Shown here: positions 1-9,199 of the stretch, in pieces
Layout: each line of letters starts with the position of its first letter
How positions within the stretch are numbered: position 1 is the first letter of the stretch
Origin: Arcobacter arenosus
GTDB lineage: Bacteria; Campylobacterota; Campylobacteria; Campylobacterales; Arcobacteraceae
Length of the DNA: 64,000 bases
Direction of reading: 5' to 3'
NCBI RefSeq assembly: GCF_005771535.1
Contig: NZ_VANU01000008.1
Span: 39,826-103,825 of the forward strand
Notes under the pieces: generated by a model
Told to the model about the DNA's origin: nothing
Seen by the model: only the letters and a program-made list of their open reading frames with translations
The model's database searches: none
Translations under genes and position numbers: made by a program

Positions 1-442
1 GGAGCTAATTTAGTTAACTCTGGACAAGAGTTACCAGCATTTAATGTAACAGCAACAAGTGCAGGAGTAGATGGTTCAAGCCAAACAGTACAAAACTTAG
101 ATCCAGCAGTTACAACAGTAAATGATGCTATGACTGGATTTGAGATGAATGAAGTTAATAACTTCACTGAAGATTCAACATCTGCAGGAGATACAGTAAC
201 AACAGTAAAAACTGCACCAAGTGATGAAGATGGTGGAGATATCACATACTCAATTTCAGATACAACAAACTATGCAATTAATGAAACAACAGGTGAAGTT
301 ACACTTACAGAAGCAGGAGCTAATTTAGTTAACTCTGGACAAGAGTTACCAGCATTTAATGTAACAGCAACAAGTGCAGGAGTAGATGGTTCAAGCCAAA
401 CAGTACAAAACTTAGATCCAGCAGTTACAACAGTAAATGATG
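1..442 (+). repeat. 315-bp tandem coding repeat in the adhesin
   Basis: Bases 1-127 and 316-442 are identical base for base, giving a 315-bp (105-codon) period. The repeat continues upstream beyond the window edge. Identity at the DNA level, not just the protein level, points to recent homogenisation or expansion. Confidence 0.95.
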
Positions 443-3400
443 AAACAGTAGTAGTAGAAGATAATGCAACTACAAGTGAAGATATTGCAATAAATATTGA
501 TGTTCTAGCAAATGATACAGATGAAGAAGGTAATATATCACCAGTTGTTTCAGTTACGCAAGGTTCAAATGGAACTGTAACAATTAATGAAGATGGAACA
601 GTAAAATATACACCAAATGAAGACTTCAATGGAACAGATAGCTTTACATATACAAATGAAGAGGGAAATACAGAAACTGTAAATGTAATAGTAGATCCAA
701 CAAATGATAATCCTATAGCCGTAGATGATGGTAATATTTCATCAGTTACGTACACGGTAAATGTAGACAATGTACTAAATACAGATGCTTTTACCGTAAA
801 AGCTTATAATAGTGAAGGAGTTGAAGGAGAATTAGCATTAAGAAAAGATTCAAGTCCTGAAGGTTTTGGTGTAGCTGGTGATGATGCTTCTAATGGAGCT
901 TCTTCTGAAATTGGTGGTGAAGAGTATATTGCAATAGAATTCAAAGATGATATTCAAAGTGTTGATGTTTCTTTTGCTTGGATGGCATCATCAGAAAATG
1001 CAGAAATAGGCTTTTATAAAGATGGTGTTCTTATAGACACTCAGTATAAAATGGGTGGTACAGATAGAGTTGATGGACCTTATAGTTATGAAACTTCAGA
1101 TGGACAAGCATTTGATGAGATTCGATTTGCAGGATATGGAACAAATTCTGATTTCTTATTACATGAAATAACTGTAAATACAGTGGATTCAACATTTGAA
1201 ACAAATGAAGATACAGCAATTACTATTGATGTATTAGATAATGATACTGATGTAGAAGGAGATGAACTATCAATTATTCAAATCCAAGGGCAAGATGTAA
1301 GTACTGGTCAAACAGTTAATATCTCTGAAAATGGTGAAGTTATTGGTACAGCAAAAGTTGTTAATGGACAAATTGAGTTTACTCCTGGGGAAAATTTACA
1401 AAATCTTAGTGATGGTGAAAATCAAAATGTGACTTTTGATTATACTGTTAGTGACGGTAGTTTAACTGATACTGCAAATGTAACAGTTAATGTTACAGGA
1501 ATAACAGATAACTTTGTTCCAACAAGTGAAGATGAGTCTCAGTCAATCAAGTTTGAAAGTTTAAATGAAATTGATACAACATCAACTAATCTTATAATTA
1601 CTCTAGATACTTCAGGTTCAATGTCTATGGAAAATTATGGAGGAGTTGTTACATTAGATGATGGATCAACTACAACAAGATTTGAAATTGCAAAAAATTC
1701 ATTAATTGATACAATAGAAGCATATAAAGAACAAGGTTCAATTGATGTAAACTTAACATTATTTGGAAGTTCAGGAGCAAACATTGGGTGGATGAGTTCA
1801 GATGAAGCAATCACCTACTTAGAAAGTCTTTCAATGGATCAAAATGGAGACTTATTAAAAGATGGAAATGATTATAATGTTTCAGGAAATGGTACTGATT
1901 ATTATGAAGCAATTACTGCAACAGATAATATTGATTTTAGTGGTCATCCTGCAGATAAGAATGTGGGTATATTTATATCTGATGGTGATCCAACAGAAAA
2001 TTGGTGGAGGGTAAATTCTGATAGTGATTCAGCAATTCAAAACTGGAAATCTTTTATTGAAAATAATAATATTGACCTAAGTGTTTATGGAATAGGTGAA
2101 AATGTAAGTTCTTCTTACTTAGATATTATTCAAGTTACTGATGGTAAAGTTGCCTCAATTATAACAAATGAAGTAGATATGTCAGATACATTAGTTGCTG
2201 AAGCAATTTCAAAAAGTGTAAGTGGGAATATTTTAGATAATGTTAGTGGTGGAGATGGAGATATATCAATCGTAAAAATAACTATTGATGGCGTTGATTA
2301 TTCTGCAAGTGATATGCCTATAACAACACCTGATGGTGCAACATTAAATGTTGACTTCTCAAGTGGTAACTATACATATACTGCTAAGGCAAATTTATTT
2401 ACTGAAGATACTACAGAAACATTTATTGTTACAGCTTCAGATGAAGATGGTGATGAAACAAACTTTAATGTAAATATAAATATAGATGCTGCAGACTCAC
2501 AAAACTATATTCAAAGTGACTATGATTATTGGGCTGATAATGAAAATATAGATGGAACAGTAAACAGTGATTATATTAATATTGGAACGGGAAATAATAA
2601 AACTATTAATGCTGGTGATGGAGATGATATAATTGATACACCAATACAAGTCGGAAATAATTTAGGTACAGGTCATATTATTGATGGAGGAGAAGGAAAC
2701 GATAAGTTAATTATTGATGATGTATTAGATAGTGGTTCTTATAAATATGAAATTACAGCTAATGGAGACGGAACATTTGATATTGAAAAAATTGGATACA
2801 ATGATTATAGTCAATGGTCTTTAAATCATTATGCCGTTACAGTTGATAGTATAGAAGCAATAGAGTTTACTGACAAAACTTTTGTATTAAATGATTCTGG
2901 TGATGCTTTTGTTGAAAGTACAGACAGTAGTGCTGATGACTTACTAGTAGCAACTTTAGTTGATGGTATCGTTGAAGGTGCATATTATGAAACTTCTTCA
3001 GGTGTAACAGGTTATACAGATGAAAATGGTAACTTCAACTTTAGAGAAGGGGATTCTGTAACATTTAGTGTTGGTGGAGTAGTTTTAGGTACTGCAACAG
3101 CAGAAGATATAGCTTCTGGTCAAACTTTCTTACAAGATATTGCAGATGTAGATAGAACAGATTTAAATGATGAGTATCTTGAAAATATGGCAGTATTTTT
3201 ACAATCTATTGATACAGCAGATAGTGGTGATAATATTGTTATTACACAAGCTATGAGAGATGCCCTTGCTGATGTTACAATAGATCTTACAACTGCAACA
3301 GAAGAGGAAGTTAAATCTTTAATTGAATCAATTGGTGGAAATTATGTAGGTGAAGATGCAGCGATGGTTCACGTTCAAGAGATGCTTCAAGAGTATGCAG

Positions 3401-4014
3401 GTATAGATGAATCTGAATTTGATGAAAGAATATCTGATGATACACTAAGTGCAACTTTAGGAAATGAGCCACAAGCAGGAATAGAGTTTACAACATCTTC
3501 TGGGGTTTCAGGGATTACAGATGATAATGGTAGCTTCTTCTATAATGTAGGTGATGAAATCACATTTACAAAAGATGGAGAGGTGTTATCAACAATAGAT
3601 TCAAATGCTATTGGTGATGATTCATTAATTACATTTAATGAATTAGAAAGCCTAAACCAAACAGAAATAGATTTTGAGAATCTTGAACTTGATTTTGATA
3701 GTTTAAGTGAGATTACAGATAGTGAAGATACAACAGTTTATGAAAAAGATGAATCTTTAGAGGATAAAGAAATTATTATGGAAGATATGCTTACAAGTGA
3801 AGACTCTGATTCTTCTTTATCAACTTTATTAGGTGAAACTGAAGAGGATAGAAATATCACTTCACTTGATGAACTTAAAACTGAAGATGCAACTGCTCAA
3901 GATGATGGAAATGACGAATATTGTCCATTTAAAGCATTAGAAGAGAGTTCAGGAAATCTTATCTCAAATATTGAAGCTGATGATACAACAGATATAGACG
4001 ATCATAATTCATAA
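1..4014 (+). CDS. Giant repetitive surface adhesin with vWA domain (5' end outside window)
   Basis: The reading frame is open from base 1, so only the C-terminal 1337 residues are present. It starts in a 105-residue cadherin/Ig-like repeat, then a tandem-95/VCBS-like domain (IDVLANDTDEEGN), another such domain near residue 400, and a von Willebrand A domain with a MIDAS-type DTSGSMS motif near residue 536. An RTX-like nonapeptide (DGGEGNDKLI) lies near residue 895. Two copies of a small module (TSSGVTGYTDENGNF and TSSGVSGITDDNGSF) precede an acidic tail. This architecture is typical of type I-secreted, calcium-stabilised biofilm adhesins; secretion route and ligand are inferred, and no transporter genes are in view. 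The composition is very Asp/Glu/Thr/Asn-rich with almost no Cys (one near the C terminus, EYCPF). Confidence 0.85.
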   Translation, partial: GANLVNSGQELPAFNVTATSAGVDGSSQTVQNLDPAVTTVNDAMTGFEMNEVNNFTEDSTSAGDTVTTVKTAPSDEDGGDITYSISDTTNYAINETTGEVTLTEAGANLVNSGQELPAFNVTATSAGVDGSSQTVQNLDPAVTTVNDETVVVEDNATTSEDIAINIDVLANDTDEEGNISPVVSVTQGSNGTVTINEDGTVKYTPNEDFNGTDSFTYTNEEGNTETVNVIVDPTNDNPIAVDDGNISSVTYTVNVDNVLNTDAFTVKAYNSEGVEGELALRKDSSPEGFGVAGDDASNGASSEIGGEEYIAIEFKDDIQSVDVSFAWMASSENAEIGFYKDGVLIDTQYKMGGTDRVDGPYSYETSDGQAFDEIRFAGYGTNSDFLLHEITVNTVDSTFETNEDTAITIDVLDNDTDVEGDELSIIQIQGQDVSTGQTVNISENGEVIGTAKVVNGQIEFTPGENLQNLSDGENQNVTFDYTVSDGSLTDTANVTVNVTGITDNFVPTSEDESQSIKFESLNEIDTTSTNLIITLDTSGSMSMENYGGVVTLDDGSTTTRFEIAKNSLIDTIEAYKEQGSIDVNLTLFGSSGANIGWMSSDEAITYLESLSMDQNGDLLKDGNDYNVSGNGTDYYEAITATDNIDFSGHPADKNVGIFISDGDPTENWWRVNSDSDSAIQNWKSFIENNNIDLSVYGIGENVSSSYLDIIQVTDGKVASIITNEVDMSDTLVAEAISKSVSGNILDNVSGGDGDISIVKITIDGVDYSASDMPITTPDGATLNVDFSSGNYTYTAKANLFTEDTTETFIVTASDEDGDETNFNVNINIDAADSQNYIQSDYDYWADNENIDGTVNSDYINIGTGNNKTINAGDGDDIIDTPIQVGNNLGTGHIIDGGEGNDKLIIDDVLDSGSYKYEITANGDGTFDIEKIGYNDYSQWSLNHYAVTVDSIEAIEFTDKTFVLNDSGDAFVESTDSSADDLLVATLVDGIVEGAYYETSSGVTGYTDENGNFNFREGDSVTFSVGGVVLGTATAEDIASGQTFLQDIADVDRTDLNDEYLENMAVFLQSIDTADSGDNIVITQAMRDALADVTIDLTTATEEEVKSLIESIGGNYVGEDAAMVHVQEMLQEYAGIDESEFDERISDDTLSATLGNEPQAGIEFTTSSGVSGITDDNGSFFYNVGDEITFTKDGEVLSTIDSNAIGDDSLITFNELESLNQTEIDFENLELDFDSLSEITDSEDTTVYEKDESLEDKEIIMEDMLTSEDSDSSLSTLLGETEEDRNITSLDELKTEDATAQDDGNDEYCPFKALEESSGNLISNIEADDTTDIDDHNS

Positions 4015-4015
4015 A

Positions 4016-4043
4016 AAGAAACCCTAAAAAATTAGGGTTTCTT
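4016..4043 (+). terminator. Hairpin after adhesin gene
   Basis: A 12-bp perfect stem (AAGAAACCCTAA / TTAGGGTTTCTT) with a 4-nt A loop starts two bases after the adhesin stop codon. The T run on the plus strand is short (TTTCTT), so termination strength is uncertain. Confidence 0.7.
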
Positions 4044-4087
4044 AAGAAAAAATGAATAAATATTTATATATACTTTCATTTCTTAAT

Positions 4088-4163
4088 GACCCTGTCGTCT
4101 AGTGGCCAAGGACATTTGGATTTCCTCCAAAGAACGCAAGTTCAAATCTTGCTGGGGTCGCCA
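4088..4163 (+). tRNA. tRNA-Glu (anticodon UUC), unusual anticodon loop
   Basis: A 76-nt cloverleaf can be folded by eye: acceptor GACCCTG pairs with TGGGGTC (two G-T wobbles), the D arm GTCTAGTGGCCAAGGAC is the classic tRNA-Glu D arm, the T arm is GCAAG-TTCAAAT-CTTGC, and the encoded end is GCCA. The anticodon stem TTTGG/CCAAA (4115-4119, 4127-4131) closes a 7-nt loop ATTTCCT, placing TTC at 4122-4124. Position 37 is C instead of the usual purine, and loop ends A32/T38 could pair, making the loop atypical. It may be a divergent second tRNA-Glu; a glycine TCC reading would require shifting the loop. Confidence 0.8.
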
Positions 4164-4330
4164 TTTATTTATCTTTAATTTGACATCTCAAATTTTTACA
4201 TATTTTCAACAATTCTTTTTAATAAATCTAAATATAATATTACAATAAACATTAACATATTTAAACATACTCTATAATATTTAATAATATTAATTATATA
4301 ATTGAAGCAAATTAAATATTTAGGGCTGTT
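4164..4330 (+). promoter_or_regulatory. AT-rich leader before sbcDC
   Basis: A TATAAT hexamer at 4273-4278 is the best -10 candidate, with TTAACA 15 bp upstream. The spacing is short, but a conserved -35 element is often lacking in this phylum. Nothing else was recognised in this stretch. Confidence 0.35.
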
Positions 4331-5524
4331 TTGAAATTATTACACACATCGGACTGGCATTTAGGACAAAACTTTATGAACAAAAGCAGAGTAGAAGAGC
4401 ACAAAGCTTTTTTATCTTGGCTATTAGACACAATTGAAGAGAAACAAATAGAACTTTTACTAGTATCAGGAGATATTTTTGATACAGGAACACCACCAAA
4501 CTATGCACTAGAAACTTACTACAACTTTTTAAAACAGTTATCATCAAAAAAGAGTTTAAAAACTACAATCATCACAGCAGGAAATCACGACTCAGTTTCT
4601 ACACTAAAAGCACCAAAACAACTACTTGAAGCACTAAATGTTCATGTAGTAGTAAATGGCGATGAAGAGGAAAATATAATTATCCCTATAAATGAGGGCG
4701 ATACGACTAAAGCAATAGTTTGTGCAGTTCCTTTTTTAAGAGATAGTGTTATAAGACAATCACTTGGTGGCGAAACTGTAAGTGACAAAGAAAAACTAGC
4801 AAATGATGGTATCAAAACCTACTATGAAAATGCATACAAAAAAGCAAAAGAGTTAGACTCAAATGTACCAATCATAGCTATGGGGCACCTTACAACTGTA
4901 GGAAGTAGAACAAGTGAAAGTGAAAGAGACATCTATATAGGTGGAACACTTGATATTGGTGGGGATTATCTTGGGAGTTTATTTGACTATGTAGCTTTAG
5001 GACACTTGCATATCAATCAAACAGTTGGCTCTAACCATGTTCGATATTCAGGTTCACCTATACCTCTAAGTTTTAGTGAATCAAAAAACACTCAAAAAGT
5101 AAACCTAGTAACTATAAAAGAAAGTGTAGAAGTAGAAGAGTTAGAAATCCCACTAAAAAGAAAGCTACAAGTTATCAAAGGCAACTTGGAAACCATTATA
5201 GCTGAACTAAAAAAGGTGAAAGATAAAACAATTTGGATAGAAGTTCATATCAAAGATGATAATCCAATGTTTGCAAATACCCAAATAAGAGAAGAGGCCA
5301 CAAAACTAGACCTAACAATCTTAGCAGTTAAAATAGAAAAAAGCGAAAAGCAAATCAGAGCAAAAGAGCTAAAAGCTATAAGTCTAGATGAACTAAGTGT
5401 AAATGATGTATTTGAAAAAAGATTAGAGCAAGAAAACATAGAAGACAAAGAGTTCAAAGAGCAACTAACTCTTAGCTTCTCTCAAATAGTAAACAACCTT
5501 CACGAAAGTGAGGAACAAATCTAA
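4331..5524 (+). CDS. sbcD: Exonuclease SbcCD, nuclease subunit SbcD
   Basis: This is a 397-residue Mre11-type metallophosphoesterase. The metal-binding motifs are in order: TSDWHLG at residue 6, SGDIFD, GNHDS and GHLH. With SbcC it forms the ATP-dependent nuclease that opens hairpins and processes double-strand ends. The start is a TTG at 4331, chosen because the protein then begins MKLLHTSDWHLG as the family does. The stop codon overlaps the sbcC start by one base (TAATG), implying translational coupling. Confidence 0.95.
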   Translation: MKLLHTSDWHLGQNFMNKSRVEEHKAFLSWLLDTIEEKQIELLLVSGDIFDTGTPPNYALETYYNFLKQLSSKKSLKTTIITAGNHDSVSTLKAPKQLLEALNVHVVVNGDEEENIIIPINEGDTTKAIVCAVPFLRDSVIRQSLGGETVSDKEKLANDGIKTYYENAYKKAKELDSNVPIIAMGHLTTVGSRTSESERDIYIGGTLDIGGDYLGSLFDYVALGHLHINQTVGSNHVRYSGSPIPLSFSESKNTQKVNLVTIKESVEVEELEIPLKRKLQVIKGNLETIIAELKKVKDKTIWIEVHIKDDNPMFANTQIREEATKLDLTILAVKIEKSEKQIRAKELKAISLDELSVNDVFEKRLEQENIEDKEFKEQLTLSFSQIVNNLHESEEQI

Positions 5525-8500
5525 TGAAGATACTAAAAGTAAAACTACTAAACATAAACTCTCTAAAAGGTGAGTTTGAAATAGACTTTCAAAAGTTTTT
5601 AAAAGATGAATCACTTTTTGCAATAACAGGACCAACAGGAGCAGGAAAAAGTACAATCCTAGATGTAATAACTTGCTCACTATATGGAAGAACAGCAAGA
5701 CTTACAAACCCAAACGACCTGATGAGTAGACACACGGGTGAATCTCTTTGTGAAGTAGAGTTTGAAATCAAAGGCAATACTTATAGAAGTTCTTGGAGCC
5801 AAAAAAGATCAAGAAAAAATCCAGATGGAAACTTCCAAACTGCAAAGATGGAGATAGTTGATTTAGGTACAAACAAAATACTTGAATCAAAAGTAAGGGA
5901 AGTGCCAAAACTAATAGAGCAAATTACTGGACTAGATTTTGATAGGTTTGTTCAATCTATGATGTTAGCCCAAGGTTCATTTGATGCTTTTTTAAAAGCC
6001 AAAGAAAACGAACGTTCAAATCTACTAGAAAAGATCACTGGAACATATATCTACAAACAAATCTCACAATCTATCTATGATACATACGCTCAAAAGAAAA
6101 AAGAGATAGAAACTGCCCAAATAGCACTAGGAAGTATAGAACTACTAGATAATGAGATAGTAAAAGAGAAAACAAAACAGCTAGAAGAGAGCAAAAAACA
6201 AAAGCAAGAACTAGACAAAAAAGAAGCAGAACTAAAGAAAATATCAACTTGGCAAGATACTTTAAAAACTCTTGAAAATGACAATATCAAATATATAAGT
6301 GAGTTCGAACAAATCTCAAAAGAGAAAGAGGACAAAAAAGAGGAGTTCGTAAAACTAGAACTAGCAAACAAGGCTCTAAGAATACAGCCAATAAACCAAG
6401 AGAAAAACCAACTCTCAACAACTATATCAAATGACAAACAAAGATTAGAATCACAAAAGCAAGAAAAAGAAACTCTAACAAAAGAGATAAATGCTAAAAC
6501 AAAAGAGTTAGACTCTTCAAAAGAAACCCTAGAAAAAGAAAAACTCTCATACTCACAAAACTACAACAAACTAAAAGAGGTAAGAGTTTTACAAACACAA
6601 GTTGAAAATAAATACGCCCTAAACATAGAAAAAAGCAAAAAAATATCAAGCTATCTACAAGAGTTAGCAAAGCTTTTTGAAGTAGATTTTGAAATACTTC
6701 TAAATGATGAATCTCAACTGCAAAGCTACTATGAAAGCTTTTCAAACACTTTAAACACTTCAAAAGAACAACTAAATAAACTCTTAGATCAATACAAAGT
6801 TTATGAAGAACAAACAAAAGATATAAACACAAAAGAAAACAACACCAGAGCCAAACTAAAAGAGATAGAATCACTTCTAAAAGCACTAGAAGATTATGAA
6901 AAGCTAAATCAAGAACTAAACCAAGAACAAGCAAACATAAAAGAATACAACTCACAAATAGAAGTTCAAACAAACCTAAACAACGAAAAAACAAAACTAA
7001 TTAAGCAAATACAAGAAACTCTATCAACTCTAAAACAAACAAGAGAAAAAGAGCTTCTTATCAAAAACTACGAACAAGACAGAGCCAAACTAAAAGATGG
7101 GGAAGAGTGTTTCTTATGTGGCTCAAAAGAGCATCCATATATCAATCATAATATCAATATAGATATAGACAAAACCACACAGAAAATAAAAGAGCAAGAA
7201 AACTATCTGCAAGAGCAAAACAAAGAGCTAAACCAAGCACAAATTAATCTAGGTAAATTAAGCACAAAACTTGAAAACTCAAACCTAAACTTACAAAAAC
7301 AACAAACAACAAAAACACAAATAGAAGAGTTCTTCCAAGCAAATAGTTTCAAAATAGAGCAAGACTCAAAAGCAAACCTACAAGAACAAAACCAAATAAA
7401 TGAAGCCAAGCTAAAAGAGTATGTACTTTTAAGAGAGCAAAAAGAGAAACTACAAGCACAAAAAGAAAACCAACAAACAGTAGTAAACAACTATGTGCAA
7501 AAAGAACAACAAATAAAATCAAACATCAAAGCAATAGAAGAGTTAAAACAAGAACAAAAAGCTTTAAACAAAGAACTTCAAGAGTTACAAACAAAAAGTA
7601 AATCTATCTTAGATGTACCAAACCTAGATGAGTTTGAACAAACTATTCAAAAAAGTCTTGATAGTGTTTCAAAACATTATAACGATTTGCAAACATATCT
7701 TTCAAGCCTAAAAACAAAAGATGAAGAAACAACAAAACAAATAGAACAACTAGAGCTAAAACAAACAGAAGATAATCAAACACTAGAACTTTTAACTCAG
7801 AAGTTTAACAAAGCCCTAGAAGAGTATGGCTTTAACTCATACGAAGAGTTTGAAAAAGCAAAGCTAGAAAAAGAGCAGTTTGAGACTCTTACAAAGCTAT
7901 GCAAAAATATAGAAGAGAAATACTCACAAATACAAACACTCAAAACAGACACAACTAAAAAACTAAAAGAGCATAAAGAGCAAGAAAAAGAACTCTCTTT
8001 AGATAACAGAACTTTAGAAGATATAAACAAAGAACTACAAGAATTACAAAGCACTATAGACAAACTTCAAGAGAGTATTGGAAGCCTTTCAAAAGAGTTA
8101 GAGATAAACGCTTCAAATATGAAAAAATCAGAAGATAAGATAAAAGAGCTAGAGAAGAAAAAAGAAGCCTCAAAAGTATGGGTAAAACTAAATGATATGA
8201 TAGGTTCAGCCACAGGAGACAAGTTTGCCAAATTTGCCCAAGGTATAACCCTAGACCAACTAATATACCTAGCAAACAAACATCTAGAGATACTTAGCCC
8301 AAGATATGAACTCCAAAGAGCCACAGATTCAAGCAAGCTTTTAGATATAGAGATAATAGATGGTTCCCAAGGAGATGTTGTAAGAGGTGTAAATACACTC
8401 TCAGGAGGAGAAAGCTTCATAGTAAGTCTATCTTTAGCCTTAGGACTTTCAAGTCTAGCTAGCCAAAAGATAAGTATAGATTCACTTTTCCTAGATGAAG

Positions 8501-8685
8501 GGTTTGGAACACTAGATAGCGACAGCCTAGAACTAGCACTAAATGCCCTAAATCAACTACAAAGTTCAGGAAAGATGGTAGGTGTGATTTCCCATGTGGA
8601 AGCACTAAAAGAGAGAATTCCATTGCAGATAAAGGTTGAGCCTAAAGGTGATGGGACGAGTGGTTTAAATCAAATAAAAGGATAG
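5524..8685 (+). CDS. sbcC: Exonuclease SbcCD, ATPase subunit SbcC
   Basis: This is a 1053-residue SMC/Rad50-like ATPase. It has a Walker A motif GPTGAGKST near residue 37, long Lys/Glu/Gln-rich coiled coils, a central zinc hook CFLC near residue 529, an ABC signature LSGGESF and a Walker B motif LFLDEGFGTLD near the C terminus. It dimerises through the zinc hook and drives SbcD. The last 30 codons are copied in the tandem duplication that follows, so the 3' end of this gene is the junction with the accessory island. Confidence 0.96.
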   Translation: MKILKVKLLNINSLKGEFEIDFQKFLKDESLFAITGPTGAGKSTILDVITCSLYGRTARLTNPNDLMSRHTGESLCEVEFEIKGNTYRSSWSQKRSRKNPDGNFQTAKMEIVDLGTNKILESKVREVPKLIEQITGLDFDRFVQSMMLAQGSFDAFLKAKENERSNLLEKITGTYIYKQISQSIYDTYAQKKKEIETAQIALGSIELLDNEIVKEKTKQLEESKKQKQELDKKEAELKKISTWQDTLKTLENDNIKYISEFEQISKEKEDKKEEFVKLELANKALRIQPINQEKNQLSTTISNDKQRLESQKQEKETLTKEINAKTKELDSSKETLEKEKLSYSQNYNKLKEVRVLQTQVENKYALNIEKSKKISSYLQELAKLFEVDFEILLNDESQLQSYYESFSNTLNTSKEQLNKLLDQYKVYEEQTKDINTKENNTRAKLKEIESLLKALEDYEKLNQELNQEQANIKEYNSQIEVQTNLNNEKTKLIKQIQETLSTLKQTREKELLIKNYEQDRAKLKDGEECFLCGSKEHPYINHNINIDIDKTTQKIKEQENYLQEQNKELNQAQINLGKLSTKLENSNLNLQKQQTTKTQIEEFFQANSFKIEQDSKANLQEQNQINEAKLKEYVLLREQKEKLQAQKENQQTVVNNYVQKEQQIKSNIKAIEELKQEQKALNKELQELQTKSKSILDVPNLDEFEQTIQKSLDSVSKHYNDLQTYLSSLKTKDEETTKQIEQLELKQTEDNQTLELLTQKFNKALEEYGFNSYEEFEKAKLEKEQFETLTKLCKNIEEKYSQIQTLKTDTTKKLKEHKEQEKELSLDNRTLEDINKELQELQSTIDKLQESIGSLSKELEINASNMKKSEDKIKELEKKKEASKVWVKLNDMIGSATGDKFAKFAQGITLDQLIYLANKHLEILSPRYELQRATDSSKLLDIEIIDGSQGDVVRGVNTLSGGESFIVSLSLALGLSSLASQKISIDSLFLDEGFGTLDSDSLELALNALNQLQSSGKMVGVISHVEALKERIPLQIKVEPKGDGTSGLNQIKG

Positions 8686-8855
8686 AAAATGTTAGGAAGT
8701 AATTCAAGTGGAAGATCATTTACAGGTGGAAGCACTAAAAGAGAGAATTCCATTGCAGATAAAGGTAGAGCCTAAGGGTGATGGGACGAGTGGTTTAAAT
8801 CAAATAAAAGGATAGAAAATGTCAGGAAGTAATTCAAGTGGAAGATCATTTACAG
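8596..8855 (+). repeat. 130-bp imperfect tandem duplication spanning sbcC tail and start of next gene
   Basis: Bases 8596-8725 and 8726-8855 are direct tandem copies differing at only three positions (TTGAG/TAGAG, AAAGG/AAGGG, TTAGG/TCAGG). A further GTGGA at 8856 matches the unit start, consistent with slippage or unequal exchange at a short repeat. Copy 1 contains the true 3' end of sbcC and the first 12 codons of a Gly/Ser-rich reading frame. Copy 2 repeats the dead sbcC tail and the real start of the downstream gene. Confidence 0.97.
8689..8775 (+). pseudogene. Truncated duplicate of the Gly/Ser-tail gene (28 codons)
   Basis: This frame has the same ribosome-binding context as the intact gene at 8819 (AAAAGGATAGAAA before ATG). 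It encodes MLGSNSSGRSFTGG, then runs into the duplicated sbcC 3' sequence in another frame and stops at 8775. Twelve of the first 14 residues match the intact protein's N terminus. It could be translated into a 28-residue peptide carrying the same N-terminal tail; whether that matters is unknown. Confidence 0.7.
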
Positions 8856-9190
8856 GTGGAGGAAGTAGTTTCATTGGTGGTTTAACTAGTGGAGGAGGAA
8901 GTGGTTCATCAGGAGGTTCATTTCAAAGTTGTTCTAAATTAAAAGGGTCAACAAAAGTTATAAGTCCAACAATGACTTATTTTTCTACAGTAAAAATAGG
9001 TGAAATATTAAAAGTGGAGTTAGATGAAGATATGATTGTATTGGTTAATAAGTCTAATGATCAGGTAGGTGGGATAAATCCTCCTTGGGTAATTGATCTT
9101 ATTGAATGTATAAAACAAGGAAATAAATATATTGCTAAAATAATGAAAATTAATGGTGCAGCAATTGATGTATTTGTTGAAATGGTATAA
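8819..9190 (+). CDS. Small protein with Gly/Ser-rich N-terminal tail, first gene of QueC/Dgt module
   Basis: The 123 residues divide in two. Residues 1-36 are almost all Gly, Ser, Thr and Phe (GGGSSFIGG, SGGGSGSSGG), a flexible, low-complexity tail. Residues 37-123 form a compact-looking beta-rich domain with one Cys near residue 38. No family was recognised. It lies 9 bp ahead of the PfkB-deoxyribosyltransferase gene and in the same direction as the QueC-like and Dgt genes, so it is very likely co-transcribed. Gly/Ser-rich N termini also occur in the QatB partner of the QueC-like protein QatC in Qat defence, which suggests, by inference only, that this protein is the substrate or effector of the QueC-like enzyme. 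Confidence 0.75.
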   Translation: MSGSNSSGRSFTGGGSSFIGGLTSGGGSGSSGGSFQSCSKLKGSTKVISPTMTYFSTVKIGEILKVELDEDMIVLVNKSNDQVGGINPPWVIDLIECIKQGNKYIAKIMKINGAAIDVFVEMV

Positions 9191-9199
9191 GGCTTAATT

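Noticed and set aside
4088-4163. tRNA-Glu as attachment site of an integrated element
   Set aside because: No integrase gene and no second copy of the tRNA 3' end was seen in the window.
5245-8420. Long open frames on the minus strand across sbcD and sbcC
   Set aside because: They are hydrophobic Leu/Ser/Phe-rich mirror images of Lys/Glu-rich coiled-coil coding sequence with no family resemblance.
8596-8855. Tandem duplication as a phage attachment site (attL/attR)
   Set aside because: The copies are directly adjacent with no element between them, so simple duplication explains them better.
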